Assembly: GCA_964035545.1 (NCBI GenBank)
Contig: OZ037768.1
Span: 19,571,700-19,635,699 of the forward strand
Source: Bugula neritina
Taxonomy: Eukaryota > Bryozoa > Gymnolaemata > Cheilostomatida > Bugulidae
Direction of reading: 5' to 3'
DNA: 64,000 bases
Shown: positions 23,801 to 32,238 of the stretch, piece after piece
Layout of the letters: each line of letters opens with the position of its first letter
How positions within the stretch are numbered: the stretch's first letter is position 1
The notes under the pieces: generated by a model
Told to the model about the DNA's origin: nothing
Databases searched by the model: none
What the model saw: the letters and a program-made list of their open reading frames with translations, nothing else
Translations under genes and position numbers: made by a program

Positions 23801-26800
23801 AAATTAAGAAATATAACTATTGTGCACTTTTACTTTCTACACTTTGAGAGTATAGGTCCATATATAAACATAAATATATGTATAAAAGATAATAATCATG
23901 ACTCTGAAGTTCTTATAATTTTCCATCATCTATATTTTTATGGGTGTTACAGATTGTAGCTACTGGTTGTCCCAAGCAATTGTCTGTATAAGACTAGCCT
24001 GGTACCTAAAACTACTTGCTTGCTTAATTTAAATTTGTATGCTGTAGACGTCAATGAATGTGAGAATAAGAATGGTGGTTGTTCTCATAAATGTGCCAAT
24101 GACTGGGGCTCCTATCATTGCGAATGTCCAACAGGATATGAACTTGACCTCAACAACAGAACATGTCTTGGTAAGTAATTGCCTTCTCACTGACTTGGAG
24201 TTATCTCCTTGTGATGGGCTTAAATGCGATACGAACTTGAATGTTTATGGGCCAAAATCAGGAAAATCAAAAGTATTACGCCCTTGTGCTATACACTATT
24301 CCTAATATATGCTGACAAGTATTTTATGGGTTCATGGTAAAACTCTCTCTGCTAATGAAAAGCTACTACCTGTTAGTAAACTGTTAACTCACTATAATAT
24401 ATGCGTTGACGCTTACTTTTCTATTAGTCATAGCTATGATAGCGTCATTTATCTGCTGATGTTATCTTACCATAGAGCTAAACTTAGAACAGTCATTGCA
24501 ACCTGACGGACTGCTTATGATGATGATATCTTACTACCTGTCTGCTGGTATCATGTGACCACTTATCTGCTTATGTCATGTGACCATCTGTCTGCTGATG
24601 TCATGTGACCACCTGTGTACTGGTGTCATGTGATCACCTGTCTGCGGATGTCATGTGACCACCTGTGTACTGGTGTCATGTGACCACCTGTCTACTGGTT
24701 TTATGTTGTCAGATGTGTGCCGATGTCATGCTGCTATCTATCTAATATACTTTTTACTATACTGTAGACGTTGATGAATGTCTTTCACACAATGGAGGAT
24801 GTGATAGTTATTGCAAGAACACTCTGGGCTCTTTTATCTGCTCTTGCCCAGATGGTTATAATCTCACTTCAGACTCTCTCAGCTGTGCTGGTATGTTACG
24901 TTTTATCGATTACTTGACCACTAAAAGATGGATCCGTTGCTTAGTATCACAAAAAGCTTTAAAATGTTACTTAATCAGTTTTCAAAAGAACTCATTGTTA
25001 TACCAACTGTGATTGGATAAGCATGTTGTGTGAGGTAATGTCCATGTGTCTAGCTCATCTCTACTTTTTCAAAGTTCCCAGTGGTTGGTTTCGTTATATT
25101 CAATTTCCAAAACTTTCTTATTGTCTTTTGTACTGTAGATATAAATGAGTGTACCAAAGGTTTGGGCGACTGTAAGCAGTTATGTATTAACAAACCTGGA
25201 ACCTTTGAGTGTTCCTGTAACTATGGATACGAGCTCGGTGATGACGGTTCCACTTGTACAGGTCAGTTAGATATGGTTAGGTTGATATTACTTTACCTCA
25301 AGCTACTATCAATATTTCAATCTAAGCCTGCTCACATATTAGGTTCCCATGATCTTATATAAAAACATGCAATGAAACTCACAAACCTGGAGTGAAATTG
25401 CTTTCTTGAATGTAACAGGAATTAATCAAAGCCATTTTAGACGCAATGTATTTTTTTACTTTTTGGGCACATTTCAAGGAACAAATTTAATATAAAGTAG
25501 ACTATTTACTTTGTAAACTATATAAGAAACACACTAAAAACTCAGTCTAGCTTTGCATATAAAACAATAAAACTCAATTCAGTTTCATAAAGCTTAAACC
25601 CTTCACTTTTCTTGACTATAAGATGCTGCATTCATCATGCAGATCAGGTTTAGTGTTTGGAAGTTATCCTGGCTATTGTGTTTCAATAGAGAATAAAGAT
25701 ATATATGTATTTATCACCAAAGACTGGAATATGGACATATAATAGTCTAAAAATAGCTTTTTTAATGGCAGCCAAAATAGCTGTACACAAGCAAACAACA
25801 CAACAGAAAACCCATAGGATAGCTAACATAGCTATGAAGCTACAATTAAAGCTGTAATAAGACAACGAAAGTTTGTCAACACTGGTGGTGAATATGTCAC
25901 TAAAGTTTTGATATAATATATGACTATATAATATAAACTTATAACTAGCTAATTTCTTATTTTTATAGAGATAGACAGGTGCAAGAAGAATAACGGAGGA
26001 TGTCAGCATGCATGCACCAGTACATTGGCAGCTGCTGTGTGCTCCTGTAAAACAGGCTATCAATTGGCAGCGGACAAACAGGCTTGTATTGGTAAGCGGC
26101 ATCGATATTTGTACATTCACTTCTTCTAGCTACACTATCAACACTTCTTCTAGGTACACTATCAACACTTCTTCTAGCTGCATTATCAACACTTCTTCTA
26201 GCTGCATTATCAACACTTCTAGCTGCACTTTCAACACTTCTTCTAGCTGCACTTTCAACACTTCTTCTAGCTGCACTATCAACACTTCTTCTAGCTGCAC
26301 TTTCAACACTTCTTCTAGCTGCACTTTCAACACTTCTTCTAGCTGCACTATCAACACTTCTTCTAGCTGCATTATCAACACTTCTTCTAGCTACTTTATC
26401 AACACTTCGTCTACCTACACTACCAACACTTCTTCTAGCTACACTTTCAACACTTCTTCTAGCTACACTTTCAACACTTTTTCTAGCTACTTTATCAACA
26501 CTTGATGAAAGCATGCTTAAAAAACATTGAAATTATTTAGTATTTTACAATCATTAAGCACGCAAATCAATAAACAAACGACCTAAATTATAAACTTGAA
26601 TAGTTCTAAAAAATGTTTAGTAATATAAAAATACCAAAATATGGTAACTTACAAATATTATTTTGCATATGACTATAAGCACATAGAACAAATAATTTAG
26701 ACTGCCCATTTGTCCACAAATAAAAAAAGTGTTATAATAATGTCCGCAAGGTTGCTAGTTTAGTAAACAGCAGAAGCCGTTGCTGTGAATATTTCTAGAG

Positions 26801-27235
26801 AATCTGTTATTTATAGATATAGATGAGTGTGCTGGCCCAGCTACCGGAGGTTGCAAAGAGGTCTGCGTCAACTTAGAGGGTTCTTATCGGTGCGAGTGCG
26901 ACGACGCTATTGATATATGCCTGGAGGGCTATAAGCACGTACCCATTACAGGCCAATGCTTGGGTGAGTTGCGTATTCTAGAATAAACCTATCTAATTAA
27001 AAGTATTACTGCTGACTCCTAACACTGCACTTTCAGTAACACTAGATATGGCAACTGTGAATTGAGTTTCATAAATTTTTTAACTATATTCTAGTGTTGT
27101 TTTGCAGATATAAATGAATGTGAAGAAAACAATGTTGACTGTAAGCCAGATGAAGTATGCGAGAATCTGCCAGGGATAGATGGGAAATACCGCTGCATCC
27201 TGAAATATCCCGCTGATAGTATCCAATATTATTAA
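8850..27235 (+). CDS. secreted multi-EGF-domain protein, 35 exons (complete)
   Basis: Exons: 8850-8870, 9013-9076, 9502-9546, 9963-10064, 10453-10581, 10991-11104, 11807-11995, 12486-12602, 13153-13272, 14019-14147, 14354-14530, 14817-14930, 15082-15126, 15695-15814, 16368-16496, 16989-17102, 17795-17926, 18058-18180, 18705-18824, 19273-19404, 19611-19730, 20180-20302, 20524-20649, 20876-20998, 21429-21551, 22039-22161, 22518-22646, 22902-23024, 23354-23479, 24048-24170, 24768-24890, 25139-25261, 25969-26091, 26817-26963, 27108-27235. Total 4119 nt, 1372 residues. Exons 1-2 encode a signal peptide ([20 protein letters not shown]). Then come about 30 EGF-like domains, one per phase 1-1 exon. 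Many are calcium-binding: the D-[IVT]-[DN]-E-C start and the C-x-N-x4-[YF]-x-C hydroxylation motif occur in exons 5, 9, 14, 22, 25-27, 29-32 and 34. There is no transmembrane segment, so secretion to the extracellular matrix is inferred. The last domain has only four cysteines. The protein resembles the EGF arrays of fibrillin, SCUBE and LRP proteins but lacks their other domains; no orthologue is recognised. Confidence 0.88.
9107..9138. repeat. short tandem repeat, GTGTGTGCAG x3
   Basis: Three 10-base units in the second intron of the EGF-repeat gene, with no other feature. Confidence 0.7.
11490..11535. repeat. partial copy of the (TGTGCCATTTTTACC) repeat
   Basis: In intron 6 of the EGF-repeat gene, words such as TTACCTGTGCCAGTTGTGCC and ATTTTTACCTGTGC match the right arm of the foldback-like element at 18253-18475. 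Only the tandem-repeat arm is recognised here; no opposite arm or CCCTAA-rich core is seen next to it. Confidence 0.55.
12722..13042. repeat. TGCAG pentanucleotide satellite in intron 8 of the EGF-repeat gene
   Basis: A perfect (TGCAG)34 runs from 12791 to 12960, flanked on both sides by degenerate TGTAG/TATAG/TGCAT units. A five-base unit without stops in several frames yields long spurious open frames on both strands. The exons on either side splice across it in phase 1. Confidence 0.97.
13292..13354. repeat. 31-bp tandem duplication in intron 9
   Basis: A segment containing AAGTGTCAAAG[C/T]TGTCTGC then TCATGCTCT is present twice in direct tandem just inside the donor of exon 9. It has no coding role. 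Confidence 0.7.
16602..16650. repeat. perfect 22-bp inverted repeat (hairpin), 5-base loop
   Basis: The left arm at 16602-16623 begins AGTCACACACTATATGAG and the right arm at 16629-16650 is its exact reverse complement; the loop is TCACT. It lies in intron 15 of the EGF-repeat gene, in a field of CACACTAT/ATGAGTCA words that continues to about 16940 and is interrupted by the MITE at 16661-16817. Confidence 0.93.
16661..16817. mobile_element. 157-bp MITE with ~24-bp terminal inverted repeats and TA target duplication
   Basis: The left end GGTGCAGTAATGGAGAAATT and the right end (reverse complement GGAGCAGTAGTGGAGAAATT) continue into a shared GAGA and differ at only two positions. TA dinucleotides flank both ends (16659-16660 and 16818-16819), as expected for Tc1/mariner-type insertion. 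It has no coding capacity, so it would need a transposase supplied elsewhere. It sits beside the hairpin at 16602-16650. Confidence 0.75.
18253..18475. mobile_element. foldback-like element: tandem 15-bp repeats in inverted arms around a CCCTAA-rich core
   Basis: The left arm has three copies of (G)GTAAAAATGGCACA with small changes (18253-18310). The right arm has about three copies of the reverse complement TGTGCCATTTTTACC (18421-18475). Between them a C/A-rich, telomere-like core contains CCCTAAACCCTAA and related CCCAAA words (18326-18415). Inverted arms made of short direct repeats are the hallmark of foldback elements. No transposase is present and no clear target-site duplication was found, so the mobile-element call is an inference. 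It is in intron 18 of the EGF-repeat gene. Confidence 0.6.
19034..19104 (+). pseudogene. tRNA-like sequence (tRNA pseudogene or SINE head)
   Basis: The stretch starts GTCTCCGTGGTGTAATGG, an A-box-like D arm, and contains AGTTCGAATCCC, close to the pol III B box. The central loop reads CTTGCAAG. The T stem (CTCGAG against CCCAGT) and the acceptor stem pair poorly, so this is not a working tRNA. It lies in intron 19 of the EGF-repeat gene, and the ~130 bases after it could be a SINE body, but no second copy is in the window. Confidence 0.55.
21373..21438 (+). repeat. tandem duplication of the exon-25 acceptor region
   Basis: The motif ACCTTTAAA...ACTGTAGATATTGATGA occurs twice, about 28 bases apart (ends at 21410 and 21438). 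Both copies have a full pyrimidine/AG acceptor followed by the exon start ATATTGATGA. Only the second continues into an open EGF frame; the first reads Asp-Ile-Asp-Asp-stop. Confidence 0.85.
23049..23258. mobile_element. MITE family A, copy 1 (210 bp), TA-flanked
   Basis: The left end CAGTTTTCTCTCCATATCTC and the right end (reverse complement CAGTACTCCCTCCGTATCTC) form imperfect inverted repeats starting CAGT, with TA at 23047-23048 and 23259-23260. A second copy at 43636-43844 shares the interior, including AGAAGGGCTTGGACCC, TTTGTGGCT and GTTTAGTGAGATA-like words. The CAGT termini and TA target suggest a pogo/Tigger-like or other Tc1/mariner-related element. There is no coding capacity. It lies in intron 28 of the EGF-repeat gene. 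Confidence 0.85.
24537..24735. repeat. 25-bp degenerate minisatellite
   Basis: About eight units of CTG[CG]TGTCATGTGACCACCTGT-type sequence, period about 25, in intron 30 of the EGF-repeat gene. Each unit contains the palindrome TCATGTGA. The ends are degenerate. Confidence 0.85.
26117..26503. repeat. 24-bp minisatellite, about 16 units, in intron 33
   Basis: Tandem CACTTCTTCTAGCTGCA plus CTATCAA, period 24 (one unit 21), beginning 25 bases after the exon-33 donor. Because 24 is a multiple of three, several frames stay open through the array on both strands (up to 183 codons on the minus strand), but these are repeat artefacts. The EGF reading frame itself, if read through the donor, hits TAG within the first unit. 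Confidence 0.95.
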
Positions 27236-27600
27236 TCAAACTGAATCCTTGCATGGTGCTTGGCTATTTTGCCAGTATTGGCTACCAAATAACTAAATGA
27301 ACTCATCACAACAATTTGCTGTCACACATATTATATGATTACATTATTTAGATAATATTTATATAGCTAACAGTTACAATATTCAATAATATAAAGTCAT
27401 CCGCATATAGAAAAAAAAGTTACTCTATTTGATCATCTTTACACAAATTTCAAACAATAAATTTTACACAATAATGTGTACTTAATAAGCTAGCATGTGA
27501 TGAAGGGTAACAACTAAAACATACCGAATAAACAACAGAAATAATGAAAGAGATTGATGCTAACATAAATATCCAAGTGGGTTACAATGATTTAGAGTAT
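27236..27600. other. 3' flanks of two convergent genes
   Basis: Between the EGF-repeat gene stop (27235) and the stop of the minus-strand zinc-finger gene (27601). It holds the poly(A) signal at 27456; nothing else is recognised. Confidence 0.6.
27456..27461 (+). promoter_or_regulatory. poly(A) signal of the EGF-repeat gene
   Basis: AATAAA about 220 bases after the stop at 27233-27235, the first canonical signal on that strand. Confidence 0.55.
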
Positions 27601-30600
27601 CTATGATGTGGGTTCTTCCTGATGTAGAGCGGTAAGCTCCTTTTCCTCAACAAACCAAGAGAGGGCGCTATCTACCACCACCGAGTTTGCCGTGTTGATG
27701 AGTTTGTTCTCCTCGGACTCGTCATCTTCTATACTCGCATCAGCTACTGTCTCCCCATCTCTGGAAGACTCATCTGTCTTGCGCCTCTTTGGTGGTCTAT
27801 CTTCACCCTGTAATCATTGTTCATTGCTAATCTTGAGTGATCTATTAAAATAACTAACTACATAACATGAGAATCAAGGTGATATAAACTCAGTAATTTT
27901 ATAGTCCTATCCCTGCGAGAAAACCCCTGATGGAAAGGGTTTTTGTTCAATCGAGCTAAGGACTTATTCATATACACATGTGGCACAGGAGCAATTATGA
28001 CTGGATGCTCTTCCGAAAATCACTAATGGCCTTTGTGGGGTTGAAACCCATGACGTTGTGCTTACTAGGCCAACGCTTTAACCCCTAGACCACATCTGCT
28101 CCATTAGCTGATAGACAAGGAGTATAATTATATTGGTGGTTGTGTGCCATGTGGCAGAGGAAACGAAAAGCTGTTACTGCCCCAAAACTGTACACACTTG
28201 TTTGAAAAACTTTTACTTAGTTACTAGCTATTAGTGTGGTTCCAGAGGCAAGCAGTTCTATAGAGAAACTCTATTTACCACAACAGACCAAACTTTCACA
28301 AAAATAATTATTTTAAACATCAGAGAAATAATATCTCCTTTTCAATCAACACAGAGAAACAAACCATCGAGATACTGATAGCTTACGTTTTCTACATCAG
28401 CCTCAAAAGTTAGTTCAGCAATATGGCTGCCCTCGGCCTCATTTTGAGTCTCTGACTCTACATCTACCATGTCTACGCCTGCCGGGCCTTCTACAACTTC
28501 TGCTTTTATTGATAACGCATCGTCATTAGAGGCGGGGATTATTGGATAGTCAGTGGGTATGGTAGCATCTCCCGCACTACCTGTAATATAAACACAGTTC
28601 ATGTCTCTTTAGCATCTAAACTACAGCAATATATGATCTCATTCTGCAAATATGAGAGTGACATGTATAGGTGAATAACTTCTTACAAGGCAGCAAGATT
28701 CCATAAAAGAACAATGCAAAAATTATAGTAATTGTAATTTATGTAACTACACAATATCGCGATGCCATGGTTTTCTCTCTTGAGACCCTAAATTGTTAAT
28801 CAACTGTAAATAAAATATTATGACTAATGTCATTTAACTTAATGGCTCTATCCTTTTAAAGGTCACCTGTCATATAGCACTGTTTCGTAACAACAGGATG
28901 CCTGAGAGTTATTAATTATAATACACACAATGCTTTTTACTCAGTAAACTTTTATTTCAAAACTGAGAAATAAAAGAAAAAAGAAGCGCATCACATGTAT
29001 TTATGCCAAGTACAATATTTAAGCGTCAGTTTTTCACAGCATAAAAGATGTTGGATGGCAGAAGATCTTTAATGATGTTATATCCCTACACTGAATTTCA
29101 AAGAAGCCATTGTTATGACAGCAAGCTGCTCTTGCAAAGAATACAATATCTCCACAGCTTTGTGCAGTCAGCTACAACCACTACACATGACAGCAACAGC
29201 AGTAGTGGTTAAATTTTCATGAGCAAACAACTGCTTAGGTTGTGTACAATAATTACCACTGGGATTAGTTCAAGGGGGGACAACACCAAACACTTTCAAT
29301 GCCTATTCGGTACAAATTAGATAGTCAAGCCAATAGTTTTAAAAGATACAGCTAGGCACTGACATAAAACTCGTACTTGCAAAGGGGTTGGGCTGTGAAG
29401 GAAGAGCTGCCATGGTAGGCAAACCTCCAGTTAGATCTTCACCGAGTCTTTCCGTACACTTTATTTGATGTTTCCTCCAATTAGAAGCATCAGTAAATCT
29501 CTTGCCGCAGCATTGGCAGGCATGTGGCTTTATACCCAGGTGGCTCATGTAATGAGACTCTAGAGATGACCTTGTCTACCAGAATATAGCACAATCGTAG
29601 AGGTCATTGGTATATGAGTACACATTCATGATTATCTATTTTTATTTCATCAATAAGTGTAATGAAAAAGTAGATAATATGGGGTGTCAGCCAAAAGGAG
29701 GTAATGATGAGGTCCATTAATTCGCCAACAGCAATGCTAGCGGAAGTGAATTTTTGGGAGATCTTACAAACTACTCAATAAATAATGCTTTGTAACACAA
29801 TGAATTCATTAAAATCAGCAAATCTGATTCCCGACTGAGTGAAGCTCACCTGAACCAGCTTGGCGCAGATCACGCAGCTGTACATGGTGGTCTGTCGGCC
29901 ATTCTCGTCCAGCACCTTCATGCTGTGAGCCGTGGAGGCCATCTGCTTGTAGTTGTTGACTGATATCGGCAGCTCGAGGCTGTTGCCGGAGCTACTCTTA
30001 CCAGAGGAGTCGTTGCTAGCAGCTCCAGCAGTGGGTGCTCCTGGAGAAGCAAGGGCTATGGCGTTGGTACCGGAGCGGCACATGCGCTCGTGTCTCAGTC
30101 TACAAACAGGAAATACACGGAGGAACAGCTCACAATATTATAGTGATACGTCTAGACTAGATTCCACAATAAAACTTCTATTGAGTTAATGAATACCTGT
30201 TGGCATTGTCCGCATACGGCTTCTTGCACCTCCTACAGCTAAACACTAGAGTAGTAGGAGCTGACTGACCGCTCAGGCCAGAACCCAGAGGACGACCGAC
30301 CCGCATTGACCCAGGCTATGCAGGAAGAACCAAAGAGTATAACAGTGAACAGAGTTGATAGCATTCTCACAGCTGCAGCATATTGACTAACAAAATGAAA
30401 CAAATGAATTTTAACCAAAGAAATATTATATTATATTTAGCTGCCACATGCTACCAAGGAGGTGCTCGTGATACAATCTCACCTTGCACACCCTTTCATG
30501 CTTATTCCTGTTACTCATATGACTGAATTCCTTATTGCAGAATCGGCAGTTATAAGTTCGGTAAACTCTGGTGCCATCCTCATCGCCTGGCCTGCCACCA

Positions 30601-32211
30601 TCCTACAGAGTAATACTAATAAACTTGTTGGGACTTTACATAAGCTGGGAAAGCTTTTCCCTAATGCATAATAGCTTTTCACATGTCATCTCAGCTATAT
30701 TTTGCTTTTTCCACATTCATCACAGCTACTACACAAAAGCTAACCCTTTTCACTACTATAAAAACTCAGCAGTTTTCTTACTTATCCAGACTTGTATCTC
30801 ACACTTGTAACTTGCAACTTATAGCTTATGATATAACCTTTTTCACATTGCTCTTTTCTTTCAGTCTGCCACAATAAATATTTACATCATTCACTTAAAA
30901 CACAACAACATTTTTATTATGGCTACATTAATAATATGGCCACACTACTAGAATATCTGACTATAGTCTATAGCACCATAATATATGACTCTATTATATG
31001 AATATATGACTACATTATCTGAATATATGACTCTATTATATGAATATATGACTACAATACGATAATATGTGATTGCACTACCAGAGCATACGACAGGCAC
31101 ACATACTTTTCTGACAACATATTTGTATATGTTGGAAATCATAGACAGTTCAAACATTTACTTGCAAGCACTAAATTTATAGGAATAGTAGAAATGTAAG
31201 TTTACACCTGACTGCCCACAAGGTGGTGGCTAACCTGATGCCTGGAAAGGTGGATGTTCAGCTGGAAGATTTTACTGAAGGTTTTACTGCAGAGAGGGCA
31301 CTTGAGAGGGGCCGAACTCCCCGGGGGTTGGGGGGTGACTAGAGGTAGCAGGGCAGCTGGGGAAGGCTTCTCTGTGACTGGTGACGGCATCTCACCTGAT
31401 GGTAAGGCCCATTGCTGAGCAGGCTCTGCACAGAAACACAGGCACTATAACAAGTCGGCTGTATTTACTATATCCAACCAGGTGTATTCAATATAACCAA
31501 TCAGAGCTATTCACTATAACCAATCAGCTTTATTCACTGCATCCAATCATATTGATTTACAGTACAGTAATATTTAAGCATTAAATACGAAACTAGTTTC
31601 CAGTTTCAAGCCCACATGTAAACAACACCGATTTAAAACTTATATAATGTTTCCACAACAAATCTACTGGTAATGTGTTCAGAACTATTCATACTTGAAA
31701 GTCCAAGAGCATGATAACTGAAAATAAAATCAAATAGTATTATATAGCATATTGAGAGATTACCTCCAGCATTAGAGAGTGAATGTAGCCTCTGGGTTGC
31801 TGAGTGCACCTCATCATCTATATGACTCTTAGAATGTGCAGTCAAGTCTTCCAAACTATCAAACTTCCTGTCACATTTACTGCAGGGAAAGGATGTCGGA
31901 GAAACCTGAGACGGGTCCAAACGTGAAGGGCCAAACGTCATGGACCTACCAACGCTGGGCTTAACCGCCACCATAAACCGACCCTGAATCTCATGAACTA
32001 AGTCAGTTATGCTGAAACAAGCAGAGTTGCAGGTTGAAATTAGGCAACAATGAGACTAAACTAGCAGAGAGAAATTGTGTACTAGCTGTGGACAAATTAA
32101 CATTCATAACACTGGTACATACCACATGATAGTGTCTGTGATTAGAGTTACATTTCTCGTACTGACTGCTGCAGCCAGCATGACATGGGCATCATCAGCT
32201 ATTAAAGCCAT
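27601..32211 (-). CDS. C2H2/C2HC multi-zinc-finger protein (complete, nine coding exons)
   Basis: Minus-strand exons in coding order: 32123-32211 (the exon extends to 32238 upstream of the ATG), 31764-32011, 31235-31425, 30483-30602, 30197-30315, 29850-30099, 29377-29575, 28387-28580, 27601-27807. Total 1617 nt, 538 residues. The ATG at 32209-32211 lies in ACCATGG, a strong start context, though the frame stays open to the acceptor at 32239. A finger-free N-terminus (MALIADDAHVMLAAAVSTRN, then LITDTIMC) precedes six fingers: C..CDRKF about 73-97, C..CSKTF about 150-176, CRFCNKEF ending KHERVC about 192-216, CRRCKKPY ending RHERMC about 242-264, CVICAKLV across an exon junction about 332-354, CQCCGKRF ending KHQIKC about 358-384. 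Three end in C instead of the last H. An acidic tail with a PPKRRK nuclear-localisation motif follows. Probably a nuclear DNA- or RNA-binding regulator. I do not recognise the orthology group; there is no SET/PR, BTB, KRAB or homeodomain. Confidence 0.85.
27905..28103 (-). mobile_element. tRNA-derived SINE in the last intron of the zinc-finger gene
   Basis: Read on the minus strand, it starts GGAGCAGATGTGGTCTAGGG (A-box-like) and has ATGGGTTTCAACCCC (a B box with CpG decay), giving a tRNA-like head of about 75 bases. A body contains GGAAGAGCATCCAGTCATAA, a motif type seen in several tRNA-SINE families, and a tail has CCCTTTCCATCAGGGGTTTT. The tail sequence recurs at about 47086-47117. The boundaries are approximate; no poly-A tail is seen. 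Confidence 0.7.
30980..31070. repeat. 21-bp minisatellite, about 4 units
   Basis: AATATATGACTCTATTATATG and AATATATGACTACATTATCTG alternate head to tail in an intron of the zinc-finger gene. Confidence 0.8.
31459..31557. repeat. degenerate ~24-bp repeat with CCAAT(C) boxes
   Basis: Four units of TATTCACTATAACCAATCAG-type sequence, each with a CCAAC/CCAATC word, in an intron of the zinc-finger gene just upstream (in its sense) of the exon at 31235-31425. Confidence 0.7.
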
Positions 32212-32238
32212 GGTACCAATGGTGCACTTGTCTATCAG

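Noticed and set aside
25963-26514. Open frames of 183 (-), 165 (+) and 83 (-) codons over the 24-bp repeat
   Set aside because: The composition is purely repeat-derived; the overlap with exon 33 is in other frames, and the EGF frame is closed by a TAG at the array start.
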